Shown here: one piece after another, positions 1-10,596 of the stretch
Layout: the number at the start of each line of letters is the position of its first letter
Numbering within the stretch: the stretch's first letter is position 1
NCBI GenBank assembly: GCA_012656075.1
Contig: JAAKBF010000060.1
Coordinates: 186,001 to 250,000, forward strand
Origin: Phytophthora hibernalis
Lineage: Eukaryota > Oomycota > Peronosporomycetes > Peronosporales > Peronosporaceae
Length of the DNA stretch: 64,000 nucleotides
Reading direction: 5' to 3'
The notes under the pieces: model-generated
The model's database searches: none
The model's input: the letters and a program-made list of their open reading frames with translations, nothing else
What the model was told of the DNA's origin: nothing
Made by a program: the position numbers and the translations under genes

Positions 1-2690
1 ACGGATTTCTTCGAGACGAGCCTTGCTGGCTGTGTAATGCACAGACTGTTTCAGTGATCGACGCTGTGATCCATTTTGTCGCCGTCGACCCCTCCTCTGA
101 CGCTGGCCCTCTAACTCGAGTCGCTCTTCATCGCATGCACAGAAAGCTTGTAATTCGTGGAGCTCCTTTGCCATACTCAGCCATCGTGACAAAGTGGCAA
201 GTGGTCCAAAGTGCAGGTACTTGAGGGTCACATAGAATACTTCAGTATCGCGGGGAAAGCGGACACGTGGAATCAATGCCGGAGGATGCAAAAGTCTCCG
301 GAAGTGGAGTTTCCGGACGACAGTTTCCCACGGAACAGGCAGCTGACGTCGCCATGGGTCGGTAACCACAAAGTACACGTGCCCAGGCGCGTGCATATCG
401 TTCGGATTACCATTGCTGAGCTTCTCCTCGCGTTCCAAGCATCCAGCACACACGACTCGAGCGGAAAAGCAATTGGCACACTTGTAGAAAACGTCGTCTG
501 GCGAGCCAGAGTTACCAAGTGCGTCTCCACAATCAGCGCATTGCATGTTTGGGATGTCAAGTCCATCGTGTGCACAATCCTTCGTTCTGCTTGTATCGTC
601 TCGCTGTTTGCAACTTGTGAGCCATTCTACAGGCAGTGGCTGAAAATGTTTCACTGCGAACACAGGGATTGGCGACTCAACGCGAATGAAAACGTGATCG
701 GGATTATGCAGCATTGCTTCAGACTCCGATTCCGATGAAGAGTCAGTTGCAACCTGGTGTGAGCGGAAAATCTCGAAGCAGTCACTGCAAAAGTCCATGT
801 CCTCGCAAAATGCGCATTTGTACCGTACACCGTGTAAGTTTGGGAACTCACACCGATCGCAAACTACTCCTTCATGACAGGATAGACGCGGATAGTAGGT
901 GTAAGATACATCTTCTGCTTCCACATCTCCACCAGCTTGCGCCTTCTGCACTCTCCGTGAATTGTACTTAGCAATAAAACTCTCGTCGCAAGATTTGATA
1001 GCACATATTTCGGTGCTAGCAGTGTTCTCTTTGGTGGCTGTGTCTTGTGTAGTGCGTGAATAATGAAGAGGAACCTCAGGGAAGTCCTTACTTGCGTACA
1101 CGCGTACAGGCTCAACACTCTGGTGATATTTGGCATCGATATAGCTGGGATCATACTGAGCTTTCTCTAGCACAGGGAGCGTGTGGGCGAGCAGCATAGT
1201 AGTAACATTCACAAGGAAGCCGTCCAGCCGTTCATGTGCGTCGTAGTTCAAACGCCTTCGTGGGTCTGCTGTCATCAATGCCAGCGCAAGCCAGCACAGC
1301 GTAGCGTCCACAACAAGCGGGTGCTGACTATCCGCTAGTAGTGTTAGCATAATTTTCTGCAATATTTCTCGAAACTCAGCATAGCCACTTGTCCATTGTG
1401 CGCGTAGGCAATCAGCAACAGCAGAGCCATGGGGTGCAGCGCGTACAGCTGCATCTAGCTCGCGAGTATCGTCGAGCATGGTGGAAGCGCGCAGAAATGG
1501 ACCTAACAATGTGCTCAGCGACATTGTCCATGTGCGCATGAACAGCGGAAACCAAGCAACTGCCGGTCTTCCCGATGTAGGTAACGAAACTGGCGGGGAT
1601 AGAACAAGCGCAATCCCTGCGCTTTTATCAGACGCTAGTAACTCGTACAATAGCTGAGTGAAACCCGCAGCTGCTTGGAAGTTGTGAGGGTAGAGCTCCA
1701 GCACCCGGCGACGTAGCTCCTGTGCAATCTGGCGGATTACGACCGCACCTGTCTTCCGCTTTAGCTTGGGTACAACCAAAGCAAAGAACCGATCTGTTGC
1801 TGATTTGGTCATATCTGTAAGTGGGCTCTGGGACGAGATCCAGTCGCATTTGGGATCCTCGTAAAGCATTCGCGGCACAAGTTGAAGTTGCATGCTGCAC
1901 AGCGATACACGCACACAGCTCGAGCGCCGTCACTACCCCCTGTCTGCGACATCCGTTCACAAACTGAGCATTTCCACTGCTTCGCCCCTAGAAAGGCACG
2001 CAGCGGCAACGACGGCAACAGGGCGTGTTCATGGAACGCATGTCGCGAGCCAACATTGCGTGGCTGCAGCAGAGCGTTCACGACTGCCACGCCCATCAAC
2101 TTCGTCAGTTTGTCGGCCGAGTCCACGACCGTTTTCTGACTCGAAGGAGCCCAGAGCTGCAGCAGCTCAGCAGCCGCAAAAGCGACGCCCTCGTCCACAC
2201 TGGCCAAGATCTGCACCAACGTCTCCGTCTCCACCCCTGCAGCAGCCTCTTCCAGTCTGTTAGCTCTCTCCAGCGTCTTCATAATCAGATACAGAGCTTG
2301 GACGAAGCAGTCGGCAGAATTGTCCACCAGGACGTCCGTCGGGAGGTCCTCAAAGGTCTCCCTGGACGTCCACAGCGGCTTCATCTGCTCCGTGGGCGTC
2401 TTCTCCTGCGCGCGAGTCGTCAGTGGCCACAAACTGCGTCCTGTCGTCTCTTCTGCGTCCCCATTGGCCTCTTTAGCGGCCTCTTGGCGCTGCACGAGGG
2501 CGAAACTCTGCGTCTGGACCTGTTTCCACCACTCGGAGGCGTCTACAGCCACCGACTCGCCCGCCGAGAATCGCAGCGACGGGGACAAAGTGCGTACGTC
2601 CAGCAGCTGCGCCACCAGTCGAGTCAGCGCGTCCAGAAGCTGCAGATAAGCGGCGGAATCCGAAGCGTCGAGGGGGCGTCGGGAGGAAGT
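1..2690 (-). CDS. Ubiquitin conjugation factor E4 (Ufd2/UBE4-like) with ZZ-type zinc fingers; 3' end outside window
   Basis: Reading leftward, the frame gives an N-terminal helical region, then a Cys-rich ZZ-like finger (CSVCERM ... CAACNFNLCRECF, about 1850-1960). Next comes a long helical stretch that resembles the Ufd2 core (RLNYDAHERLDGFLVNVTTM, then DPSYIDAKYH). Two further ZZ fingers follow (about 740-860: CDRCEF/YKCAFCED/FCSDCF ... HNPDHVF; about 430-560: CADCGD/YKCANC ... HAPGHVYF). After them the core resumes (TEVFYVTLKYLHFGPLATL) and stays open to the window edge; the C-terminal U-box would lie beyond it. E4 enzymes extend ubiquitin chains on substrates for Cdc48/proteasome delivery. 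The frame slips at a three-base run at 1863-1865; one extra base rejoins the finger to the core. No convincing ATG was found; the 5' end (2690-2830) is unresolved. The E4 call rests on recalled core motifs, and the U-box itself is not visible. Confidence 0.72.
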
Positions 2691-3232
2691 CGCCTTGGGG
2701 CGTAGAGCGCGGGGAAAGAAGGGACTGGACGCCGAGCGCTGGCGGACGCTTCGTCTGGCGTCTGGGAAGGCGCGCGGCCTCTGGGTCGGCCCCGTGCGGC
2801 CGCGCAGAGGCGTCGCGTGCGCAGAGAAACATGGAGCAGGAGACTTGGAATATGTGCAAATGTTTTCAACCGTCTTTTTTCGGAACTGCTTTTACGACAC
2901 GCTAACGAATTGCTATTATAATACTAATTTCTTGAAAATTAGAAATTAACGATAAAATAAGCGGTGGGCTACACTCTTTTGTAATGTGATTTGCGAAATG
3001 AGATCCATTTCACAAAACCAAATAAATGTTAAGCAAATCACAAAACAGGAGGCAAATCACAAAATATCTAAAGATCACAAATCACAAATACTTTTTCTAG
3101 CGAACACAAAATTGTAGACGAGTATTTCGATTCCGAACCAAATATCACAACGTGGAATTGGTGATACTGTACATGTAGTCCAGCTCAATACATGTACCAG
3201 TATTTTTGTAGCTGCACCTGGATGAAAATAGT
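2691..3232. repeat. AT-rich intergenic with diverged inverted copy of the R segment
   Basis: No gene seen. From about 2985 to 3110 the DNA is rich in repeated caaatcacaaa/tttcacaaa words. Read on the minus strand it resembles the distal part of segment R (11190-11285 and 16590-16685), sharing gtgaaatg-atctcatttcgc and nearby words. From 3233 the sequence becomes the first pectate lyase unit. The stretch is therefore a degenerate inverted relative of R at the left border of the amplicon. Confidence 0.55.
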
Positions 3233-3688
3233 GTACATCTGTGGTGCATGGTGCAAGTGGTGCCTCAACGAACAGCAAAATGTACTAATATCAAGTGCCT
3301 CTGCGGCCGTGACTAAGGGCGAGGCGCGGACCCGCCATGTCTGCACCCTGCGATGTCAACTCGACCACCCCATGAACCACAAGTCCGAAAATTGGATGAT
3401 CTAGCTGAGCGTTCACATCCTGATAAGATGGTGAGAAAACATATTTAGCTGCGATGGTGCAAATGAAGACAACAACGCAGATCAAGCAGGCAAACATGTA
3501 CATGGAGCACCGATGATGGAATAGCAACACTGGAATGATGAGGAAACACATCTATTGAATTCCGACTCGGGACGACACATTTACGCCGATGAACACATCT
3601 ATCTACACAACACTCGCATACCCACTTGTGCGAGCGTTCACACTGAGACGGAGCAGCAGTGGGTCAGTTTGTCGATATAGCTGGCGGC

Positions 3689-4474
3689 TTACGCGTAGGA
3701 GATGGTGCTGGTGGAGTACTTGCAGAGCGATCCCGAGGGACCGGCACCCAGCTTCTTGGGCTCGCCAGACGTGGAGCCCTCCGACCACGCGCACACGTCC
3801 ACCTTCTTGCCCTTGATCTTGATGTTGTCGATCGTGGCCTGGTCGCCCCAGTTCTTGTTCACCGTCACGAGGCTCACCTTGCCGTTCACGGCGTACACGT
3901 TCTTGAGGCTCACCTTGCGCGCCTTGCCGCCGCACGTACCGCACGAGCGGTAGAGCTTGCCGAAGTCCTGCGCGTAGAAGCCCTCGATGGAGACGGAGCC
4001 CAGGCCGTTGTGCTGAATGACCTTGTCGTCGGCCGAGCGCGCGCCGCCGCCGATCACCTTGGTCACGCTGCTGGCCGAGCCGCCCTTGATGCTCAGTGCG
4101 TCCTCGCACACGTCCTCCCACCACACGTTCTGGATCGTGCAGCCGCTCTGCTCGCAGTGCACGCCCTCCATTTGGTCCTTGCCGATGATCACGTTCTTGA
4201 GCGTGGCACCGGGCTCCACCATGAACACCGCGGTCTGCCACCCGCTCTCCTTCTGGCCGCCGCACTTGACGTTCGAGCGCGCGTACGTCTTCATGCCGCC
4301 GTCGAACGTCTGGCCCTTCTTGACCGTGTACGGCTCCTTGTAGTAGACGGTGCCCTTGCTGGCGGGCCACGATCCGTCGGGCATGGCGGCCGCCTCCGAG
4401 CGCATGGAGGCGCCCGAGGCGACGGCGGACACAGCGGCGAGCGCGACAGTGAAGATGGAGAAGGCGTTGACCAT
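3689..4474 (-). CDS. Secreted pectate lyase, family PL3 (copy A)
   Basis: Intronless, 261 aa, intact. Residues 1-22 are a signal peptide (MVNAFSIFTVALAAVSAVAS), so the product is secreted. The mature part has the PL3 parallel beta-helix signature: GVHCEQSGCTIQNVWW at 104-119, followed by the acidic calcium-site stretch EDVCEDA at 120-126, then IKGG. Downstream lie KLYRSCGTCGG, with a candidate catalytic Arg, and several Cys likely in disulfides. PL3 enzymes cleave de-esterified pectin by beta-elimination, needing calcium; in Phytophthora they act on plant cell walls during infection. An oomycete initiator lies about 75 bp upstream at 4548-4561. The protein is identical to copies C, D and E and differs from copy B at residue 56. 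Long open frames on the opposite strand are shadows of GC-rich codon use. Confidence 0.93.
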   Translation of the reverse strand: MVNAFSIFTVALAAVSAVASGASMRSEAAAMPDGSWPASKGTVYYKEPYTVKKGQTFDGGMKTYARSNVKCGGQKESGWQTAVFMVEPGATLKNVIIGKDQMEGVHCEQSGCTIQNVWWEDVCEDALSIKGGSASSVTKVIGGGARSADDKVIQHNGLGSVSIEGFYAQDFGKLYRSCGTCGGKARKVSLKNVYAVNGKVSLVTVNKNWGDQATIDNIKIKGKKVDVCAWSEGSTSGEPKKLGAGPSGSLCKYSTSTISYA

Positions 4475-4547
4475 GGTCGGCAGTGGTTGTTGCGTTGATC
4501 GGTTGGTGGACCGAGTGGTTGGTGGTTCGGTTGCTGTGGAGAGCGCG

Positions 4548-4561
4548 AATTGAAGAATGAG
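4548..4561 (-). promoter_or_regulatory. Oomycete initiator-type core promoter of copy A
   Basis: On the minus strand reads ctcattcttcaatt, fitting the oomycete initiator consensus (TCAWTYYNYAWTT-like), about 75-85 bases before the ATG of copy A. A match to a known consensus; no transcript evidence. Confidence 0.6.
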
Positions 4562-6370
4562 GTGGGGAGTGCGCGACGCGGGTGGTGGTCTCGTTGCAGA
4601 GGTGCCACCAAGCCGAGACGCAACTGGTAGTCTACCTGTCAGCTACCAGGTCAACCAGCACATTGCCACCGGGGCAAATCCTGTCGTTGAGATCCGTTGC
4701 CGTTGACGCCTGCTCCGGAGTGCCAGATGCACGGTGCAGCAGCAGCAGTGTAGCAGCAGAAGAGAGCGTAAACGTAGATCGTTATCACCCTATCTGGCGG
4801 ATATCCATACATACGGGGTTGATAGATGACCATCACGTTCGTCCGCCACATGGATTGATCAAACTAAATTGTCGTGATGCCCAGCTGTGTCGAGAAGGCA
4901 ACCCAGCCCTCCCGCGGCAGCAAGAGTGTTCGGCTTGAGGCCGTCAAATTGACTTCCATACGCACAACACTTCTCGTATTGCACTCCTCGGTGCAAGTTA
5001 CTATCGTTACATGTTGCCCGATGTGCTCGAGGGAATGCACGCGCCGTTGCAAGATACCGTCTGTCGAGACGTTCTGCTGCGATGTGCACCGGGTGGCGAC
5101 TACAGCAATGCCGTGGATTCGTCCACTGTCAAAACAGCGAAAAGAACGGACAGCGGAATCTCGTCGCTCGATCGCTGCGACTCGGTCGGTCAGCCTTGCT
5201 GAGGTCTGAGTCAGTATGCATGTACGACCCACTTCAATTCGTTTCCACGCACGTCAGGTCAATCGACCTGCGGCAATAGCAGCTGAATTATAGACGCGCC
5301 AAGTGTGTGCATGCTTGGATATGACCTGGTTGGTTGCGAGCGCGCTGCAAGGTTGGTTGACTGAGTGCTTCTTGTCGATTTAGGTAGCGCACGGCGCGAA
5401 TATTTCAGTAGAACGATTGCCTGCTGCATTCGCAAATACTAGATCGAAAATGAATGTGACTAATTTGCAAAAGACTACTTCGAAGACTAATTTGACGCGG
5501 TGGTCGATCGACTAAGCGATACTAAATGACATTGACATTTTGGGGCTACGATGTGCGACGCGAAAACGGCAACTTGCCTTAGAAGCTTCGTGACCTAGCA
5601 GTAACATCCATCGGGTCCTCGTGAAAGGGTCGCGTTGCCAGGGTCAATGTGGGGCTACATGTAGTAAACACCGACGCAAAACGTGACTCGAACCATGTAG
5701 TAAACACGGACGCGAAAACACAAGCGGAGACTTGCGAGTCAACTGAAAACCCGCGCATGGATGAAATCTTGGCCGACGTGCGTTGATTTTACGGAGTTCC
5801 TTCGGTCTCTCTTCTTTCTACATACGGGTGCAGTATCTCTAGCTATTATAGACCCGTACTAACTCAATACTTTGGCCACACCCGAGTCGAAGCATGTAGC
5901 ATTTTGCAGTTGGAGTACATCTGTGGGGCATGGTGCAAGTGGTGCCACAGCGAACAGCAAAATGTACTAATATCAAGTGCCTCTGCGGCCGTGACTAAGG
6001 GCGAGGCGCGGACCCGCCATGTCTGCACCCTGCGATGTCAACTCGACCACCCCATGAACCACAAGTCCGAAAATTGGATGATCTAGCTGAGCGTTCACAT
6101 CCTGATAAGATGGTGAGAAAACATATTTAGCTGCGATGGTGCAAATGAAGACAACAACGCAGATCAAGCAGGCAAACATGTACATGGAGCACCGATGATG
6201 GAATAGCAACACTGGAATGATGAGGAAACACATCTATTGAATTCCGACTCGGGACGACACATTTACGCCGATGAACACATCTATCTACACAACACTCGCA
6301 TACCCACTTGTGCGAGCGTTCACACTGAGACGGAGCAGCAGTGGGTCAGTTTGTCGATATAGCTGGCGGC

Positions 6371-7156
6371 TTACGCGTAGGAGATGGTGCTGGTGGAGTA
6401 CTTGCAGAGCGATCCCGAGGGACCGGCACCCAGCTTCTTGGGCTCGCCAGACGTGGAGCCCTCCGACCACGCGCACACGTCCACCTTCTTGCCCTTGATC
6501 TTGATGTTGTCGATCGTGGCCTGGTCGCCCCAGTTCTTGTTCACCGTCACGAGGCTCACCTTGCCGTTCACGGCGTACACGTTCTTGAGGCTCACCTTGC
6601 GCGCCTTGCCGCCGCACGTACCGCACGAGCGGTAGAGCTTGCCGAAGTCCTGCGCGTAGAAGCCCTCGATGGAGACGGAGCCCAGGCCGTTGTGCTGAAT
6701 GACCTTGTCGTCGGCCGAGCGCGCGCCGCCGCCGATCACCTTGGTCACGCTGCTGGCCGAGCCGCCCTTGATGCTCAGTGCGTCCTCGCACACGTCCTCC
6801 CACCACACGTTCTGGATCGTGCAGCCGCTCTGCTCGCAGTGCACGCCCTCCATTTGGTCCTTGCCGATGATCACGTTCTTGAGCGTGGCACCGGGCTCCA
6901 CCATGAACACCGCGGTCTGCCACCCGCTCTCCTTCTGGCCGCCGCACTTGACGTTCGAGCGCGCGTACGTCTTCATGCCGCCGTCGAACGCCTGGCCCTT
7001 CTTGACCGTGTACGGCTCCTTGTAGTAGACGGTGCCCTTGCTGGCGGGCCACGATCCGTCGGGCATGGCGGCCGCCTCCGAGCGCATGGAGGCGCCCGAG
7101 GCGACGGCGGACACAGCGGCGAGCGCGACAGTGAAGATGGAGAAGGCGTTGACCAT
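6371..7156 (-). CDS. Secreted pectate lyase, family PL3 (copy B, T56A)
   Basis: Intact 261-aa copy with the same signal peptide (1-22), PL3 core (GVHCEQSGCTIQNVWW, EDVCEDA) and C-terminus as copy A. The only amino-acid change among the five copies is here: Thr56 to Ala in the motif VKKGQ-T/A-FDGG, from a single transition at the first codon position. The change lies upstream of the calcium-binding stretch and is unlikely to abolish activity. Its usefulness is as a marker that the five copies are not an assembly duplication of one locus. It has the same initiator at 7230-7243. Confidence 0.93.
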   Translation of the reverse strand: MVNAFSIFTVALAAVSAVASGASMRSEAAAMPDGSWPASKGTVYYKEPYTVKKGQAFDGGMKTYARSNVKCGGQKESGWQTAVFMVEPGATLKNVIIGKDQMEGVHCEQSGCTIQNVWWEDVCEDALSIKGGSASSVTKVIGGGARSADDKVIQHNGLGSVSIEGFYAQDFGKLYRSCGTCGGKARKVSLKNVYAVNGKVSLVTVNKNWGDQATIDNIKIKGKKVDVCAWSEGSTSGEPKKLGAGPSGSLCKYSTSTISYA

Positions 7157-7229
7157 GGTCGGCAGTGGTTGTTGCGTTGATCGGTTGGTGGACCGAGTGG
7201 TTGGTGGTTCGGTTGCTGTGGAGAGCGCG

Positions 7230-7243
7230 AATTGAAGAATGAG
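7230..7243 (-). promoter_or_regulatory. Oomycete initiator-type core promoter of copy B
   Basis: Same ctcattcttcaatt on the minus strand as in copy A, at the same distance from the ATG. Confidence 0.6.
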
Positions 7244-9054
7244 GTGGGGAGTGCGCGACGCGGGTGGTGGTCTCGTTGCAGAGGTGCCACCAAGCCGAGA
7301 CGCAACTGGTAGTCTACCTGTCAGCTACCAGGTCAACCAGCACATTGCCACCGGGGCAAATCCTGTCGTTGAGATCCGTTGCCGTTGACGCCTGCTCCGG
7401 AGTGCCAGATGCACGGTGCAGCAGCAGCAGTGTAGCAGCAGAAGAGAGAGCGTAAACGTAGATCGTTATCACCCTATCTGGCGGATATCCATACATACGG
7501 GGTTGATAGATGACCATCACGTTCGTCCGCCACATGGATTGATCAAACTAAATTGTCGTGATGCCCAGCTGTGTCGAGAAGGCAACCCAGCCCTCCCGCG
7601 GCAGCAAGAGTGTTCGGCTTGAGGCCGTCAAATTGACTTCCATACGCACAACACTTCTCGTATTGCACTCCTCGGTGCAAGTTACTATCGTTACATGTTG
7701 CCCGATGTGCTCGAGGGAATGCACGCGCCGTTGCAAGATACCGTCTGTCGAGACGTTCTGCTGCGATGTGCACCGGGTGGCGACTACAGCAATGCCGTGG
7801 ATTCGTCCACTGTCAAAACAGCGAAAAGAACGGACAGCGGAATCTCGTCGCTCGATCGCTGCGACTCGGTCGGTCAGCCTTGCTGAGGTCTGAGTCAGTA
7901 TGCATGTACGACCCACTTCAATTCGTTTCCACGCACGTCAGGTCAATCGACCTGCGGCAATAGCAGCTGAATTATAGACGCGCCAAGTGTGTGCATGCTT
8001 GGATATGACCTGGTTGGTTGCGAGCGCGCTGCAAGGTTGGTTGACTGAGTGCTTCTTGTCGATTTAGGTAGCGCACGGCGCGAATATTTCAGTAGAACGA
8101 TTGCCTGCTGCATTCGCAAATACTAGATCGAAAATGAATGTGACTAATTTGCAAAAGACTACTTCGAAGACTAATTTGACGCGGTGGTCGATCGACTAAG
8201 CGATACTAAATGACATTGACATTTTGGGGCTACGATGTGCGACGCGAAAACGGCAACTTGCCTTAGAAGCTTCGTGACCTAGCAGTAACATCCATCGGGT
8301 CCTCGTGAAAGGGTCGCGTTGCCAGGGTCAATGTGGGGCTACATGTAGTAAACACCGACGCAAAACGTGACTCGAACCATGTAGTAAACACGGACGCGAA
8401 AACACAAGCGGAGACTTGCGAGTCAACTGAAAACCCGCGCATGGATGAAATCTTGGCCGACGTGCGTTGATTTTACGGAGTTCCTTCGGTCTCTCTTCTT
8501 TCTACATACGGGTGCAGTATCTCTAGCTATTATAGACCCGTACTAACTCAATACTTTGGCCACACCCGAGTCGAAGCATGTAGCATTTTGCAGTTGGAGT
8601 ACATCTGTGGGGCATGGTGCAAGTGGTGCCACAGCGAACAGCAAAATGTACTAATATCAAGTGCCTCTGCGGCCGTGACTAAGGGCGAGGCGCGGACCCG
8701 CCATGTCTGCACCCTGCGATGTCAACTCGACCACCCCATGAACCACAAGTCCGAAAATTGGATGATCTAGCTGAGCGTTCACATCCTGATAAGATGGTGA
8801 GAAAACATATTTAGCTGCGATGGTGCAAATGAAGACAACAACGCAGATCAAGCAGGCAAACATGTACATGGAGCACCGATGATGGAATAGCAACACTGGA
8901 ATGATGAGGAAACACATCTATTGAATTCCGACTCGGGACGACACATTTACGCCGATGAACACATCTATCTACACAACACTCGCATACCCACTTGTGCGAG
9001 CGTTCACACTGAGACGGAGCAGCAGTGGGTCAGTTTGTCGATATAGCTGGCGGC

Positions 9055-9840
9055 TTACGCGTAGGAGATGGTGCTGGTGGAGTACTTGCAGAGCGATCCC
9101 GAGGGACCGGCACCCAGCTTCTTGGGCTCGCCAGACGTGGAGCCCTCCGACCACGCGCACACGTCCACCTTCTTGCCCTTGATCTTGATGTTGTCGATCG
9201 TGGCCTGGTCGCCCCAGTTCTTGTTCACCGTCACGAGGCTCACCTTGCCGTTCACGGCGTACACGTTCTTGAGGCTCACCTTGCGCGCCTTGCCGCCGCA
9301 CGTACCGCACGAGCGGTAGAGCTTGCCGAAGTCCTGCGCGTAGAAGCCCTCGATGGAGACGGAGCCCAGGCCGTTGTGCTGAATGACCTTGTCGTCGGCC
9401 GAGCGCGCGCCGCCGCCGATCACCTTGGTCACGCTGCTGGCCGAGCCGCCCTTGATGCTCAGTGCGTCCTCGCACACGTCCTCCCACCACACGTTCTGGA
9501 TCGTGCAGCCGCTCTGCTCGCAGTGCACGCCCTCCATTTGGTCCTTGCCGATGATCACGTTCTTGAGCGTGGCACCGGGCTCCACCATGAACACCGCGGT
9601 CTGCCACCCGCTCTCCTTCTGGCCGCCGCACTTGACGTTCGAGCGCGCGTACGTCTTCATGCCGCCGTCGAACGTCTGGCCCTTCTTGACCGTGTACGGC
9701 TCCTTGTAGTAGACGGTGCCCTTGCTGGCGGGCCACGATCCGTCGGGCATGGCGGCCGCCTCCGAGCGCATGGAGGCGCCCGAGGCGACGGCGGACACAG
9801 CGGCGAGCGCGACAGTGAAGATGGAGAAGGCGTTGACCAT
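9055..9840 (-). CDS. Secreted pectate lyase, family PL3 (copy C)
   Basis: Intact 261-aa copy, protein identical to copies A, D and E. Signal peptide 1-22, PL3 calcium-site stretch EDVCEDA at 120-126, Arg in KLYRSC as a candidate catalytic residue. It is the innermost minus-strand copy and faces copy D across the central R segment, with the two coding starts 2354 bp apart. It keeps a complete upstream region, including the initiator at 9914-9927, although its distal spacer is truncated. Confidence 0.93.
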   Translation of the reverse strand: MVNAFSIFTVALAAVSAVASGASMRSEAAAMPDGSWPASKGTVYYKEPYTVKKGQTFDGGMKTYARSNVKCGGQKESGWQTAVFMVEPGATLKNVIIGKDQMEGVHCEQSGCTIQNVWWEDVCEDALSIKGGSASSVTKVIGGGARSADDKVIQHNGLGSVSIEGFYAQDFGKLYRSCGTCGGKARKVSLKNVYAVNGKVSLVTVNKNWGDQATIDNIKIKGKKVDVCAWSEGSTSGEPKKLGAGPSGSLCKYSTSTISYA

Positions 9841-9913
9841 GGTCGGCAGTGGTTGTTGCGTTGATCGGTTGGTGGACCGAGTGGTTGGTGGTTCGGTTGC
9901 TGTGGAGAGCGCG

Positions 9914-9927
9914 AATTGAAGAATGAG
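9914..9927 (-). promoter_or_regulatory. Oomycete initiator-type core promoter of copy C
   Basis: Same ctcattcttcaatt on the minus strand, about 75 bases upstream of copy C. Confidence 0.6.
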
Positions 9928-10596
9928 GTGGGGAGTGCGCGACGCGGGTGGTGGTCTCGTTGCAGAGGTGCCACCAAGCCGAGACGCAACTGGTAGTCTA
10001 CCTGTCAGCTACCAGGTCAACCAGCACATTGCCACCGGGGCAAATCCTGTCGTTGAGATCCGTTGCCGTTGACGCCTGCTCCGGAGTGCCAGATGCACGG
10101 TGCAGCAGCAGCAGTGTAGCAGCAGAAGAGAGAGCGTAAACGTAGATCGTTATCACCCTATCTGGCGGATATCCATACATACGGGGTTGATAGATGACCA
10201 TCACGTTCGTCCGCCACATGGATTGATCAAACTAAATTGTCGTGATGCCCAGCTGTGTCGAGAAGGCAACCCAGCCCTCCCGCGGCAGCAAGAGTGTTCG
10301 GCTTGAGGCCGTCAAATTGACTTCCATACGCACAACACTTCTCGTATTGCACTCCTCGGTGCAAGTTACTATCGTTACATGTTGCCCGATGTGCTCGAGG
10401 GAATGCACGCGCCGTTGCAAGATACCGTCTGTCGAGACGTTCTGCTGCGATGTGCACCGGGTGGCGACTACAGCAATGCCGTGGATTCGTCCACTGTCAA
10501 AACAGCGAAAAGAACGGACAGCGGAATCTCGTCGCTCGATCGCTGCGACTCGGTCGGTCAGCCTTGCTGAGGCCTGACGGCAACGAGGCGTCCTGT

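Larger units (their letters stand above)
3233..5914 (-). repeat. Amplicon unit A (2682 bp)
   Basis: First of five near-identical units. It contains pectate lyase copy A plus about 1.9 kb of flanking DNA. The left junction differs from the other units (gtgtacatctgtggtgcatg against gagtacatctgtggggcatg), and it lacks one AG dinucleotide at about 4763, which explains 2682 instead of 2684 bp. The stretch 4562-5914 between genes holds the upstream region and spacer; no separate gene is supported there. Confidence 0.9.
5915..8598 (-). repeat. Amplicon unit B (2684 bp)
   Basis: Second direct copy, head-to-tail with A. Coordinates shift by 2682 against A and by 2684 against C. Sequence looks essentially identical to C except for a C at 6990 in place of T (T56A in the protein). 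The intergenic part 7244-8598 is spacer; no independent gene supported. Confidence 0.9.
8599..10573 (-). repeat. Amplicon unit C, truncated (about 1975 bp)
   Basis: Third minus-strand unit. Identity with unit B runs to about 10573 (cagccttgctgagg), where it breaks off. The sequence then passes through about 20 bp of unrelated bases into segment R. About 0.7 kb of the distal spacer present in A and B is missing. Confidence 0.88.

Noticed and set aside
2985..3110. CRISPR-like look of spaced aaatcacaaa words
   Set aside because: Irregular spacing, AT-rich degenerate words, eukaryotic context; it is a diverged transposon-like repeat.
3659..4498. Long open frames (279 aa and others) antisense to each pectate lyase
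   Set aside because: They arise from strong third-position G/C use of the sense gene; their Ala/Leu/Arg/His-rich proteins lack any motif.
4864..5232. 122- and 111-codon frames in the amplicon spacer, repeated in every unit
   Set aside because: Repetition only reflects unit identity; no domain, and frames overlap on both strands.
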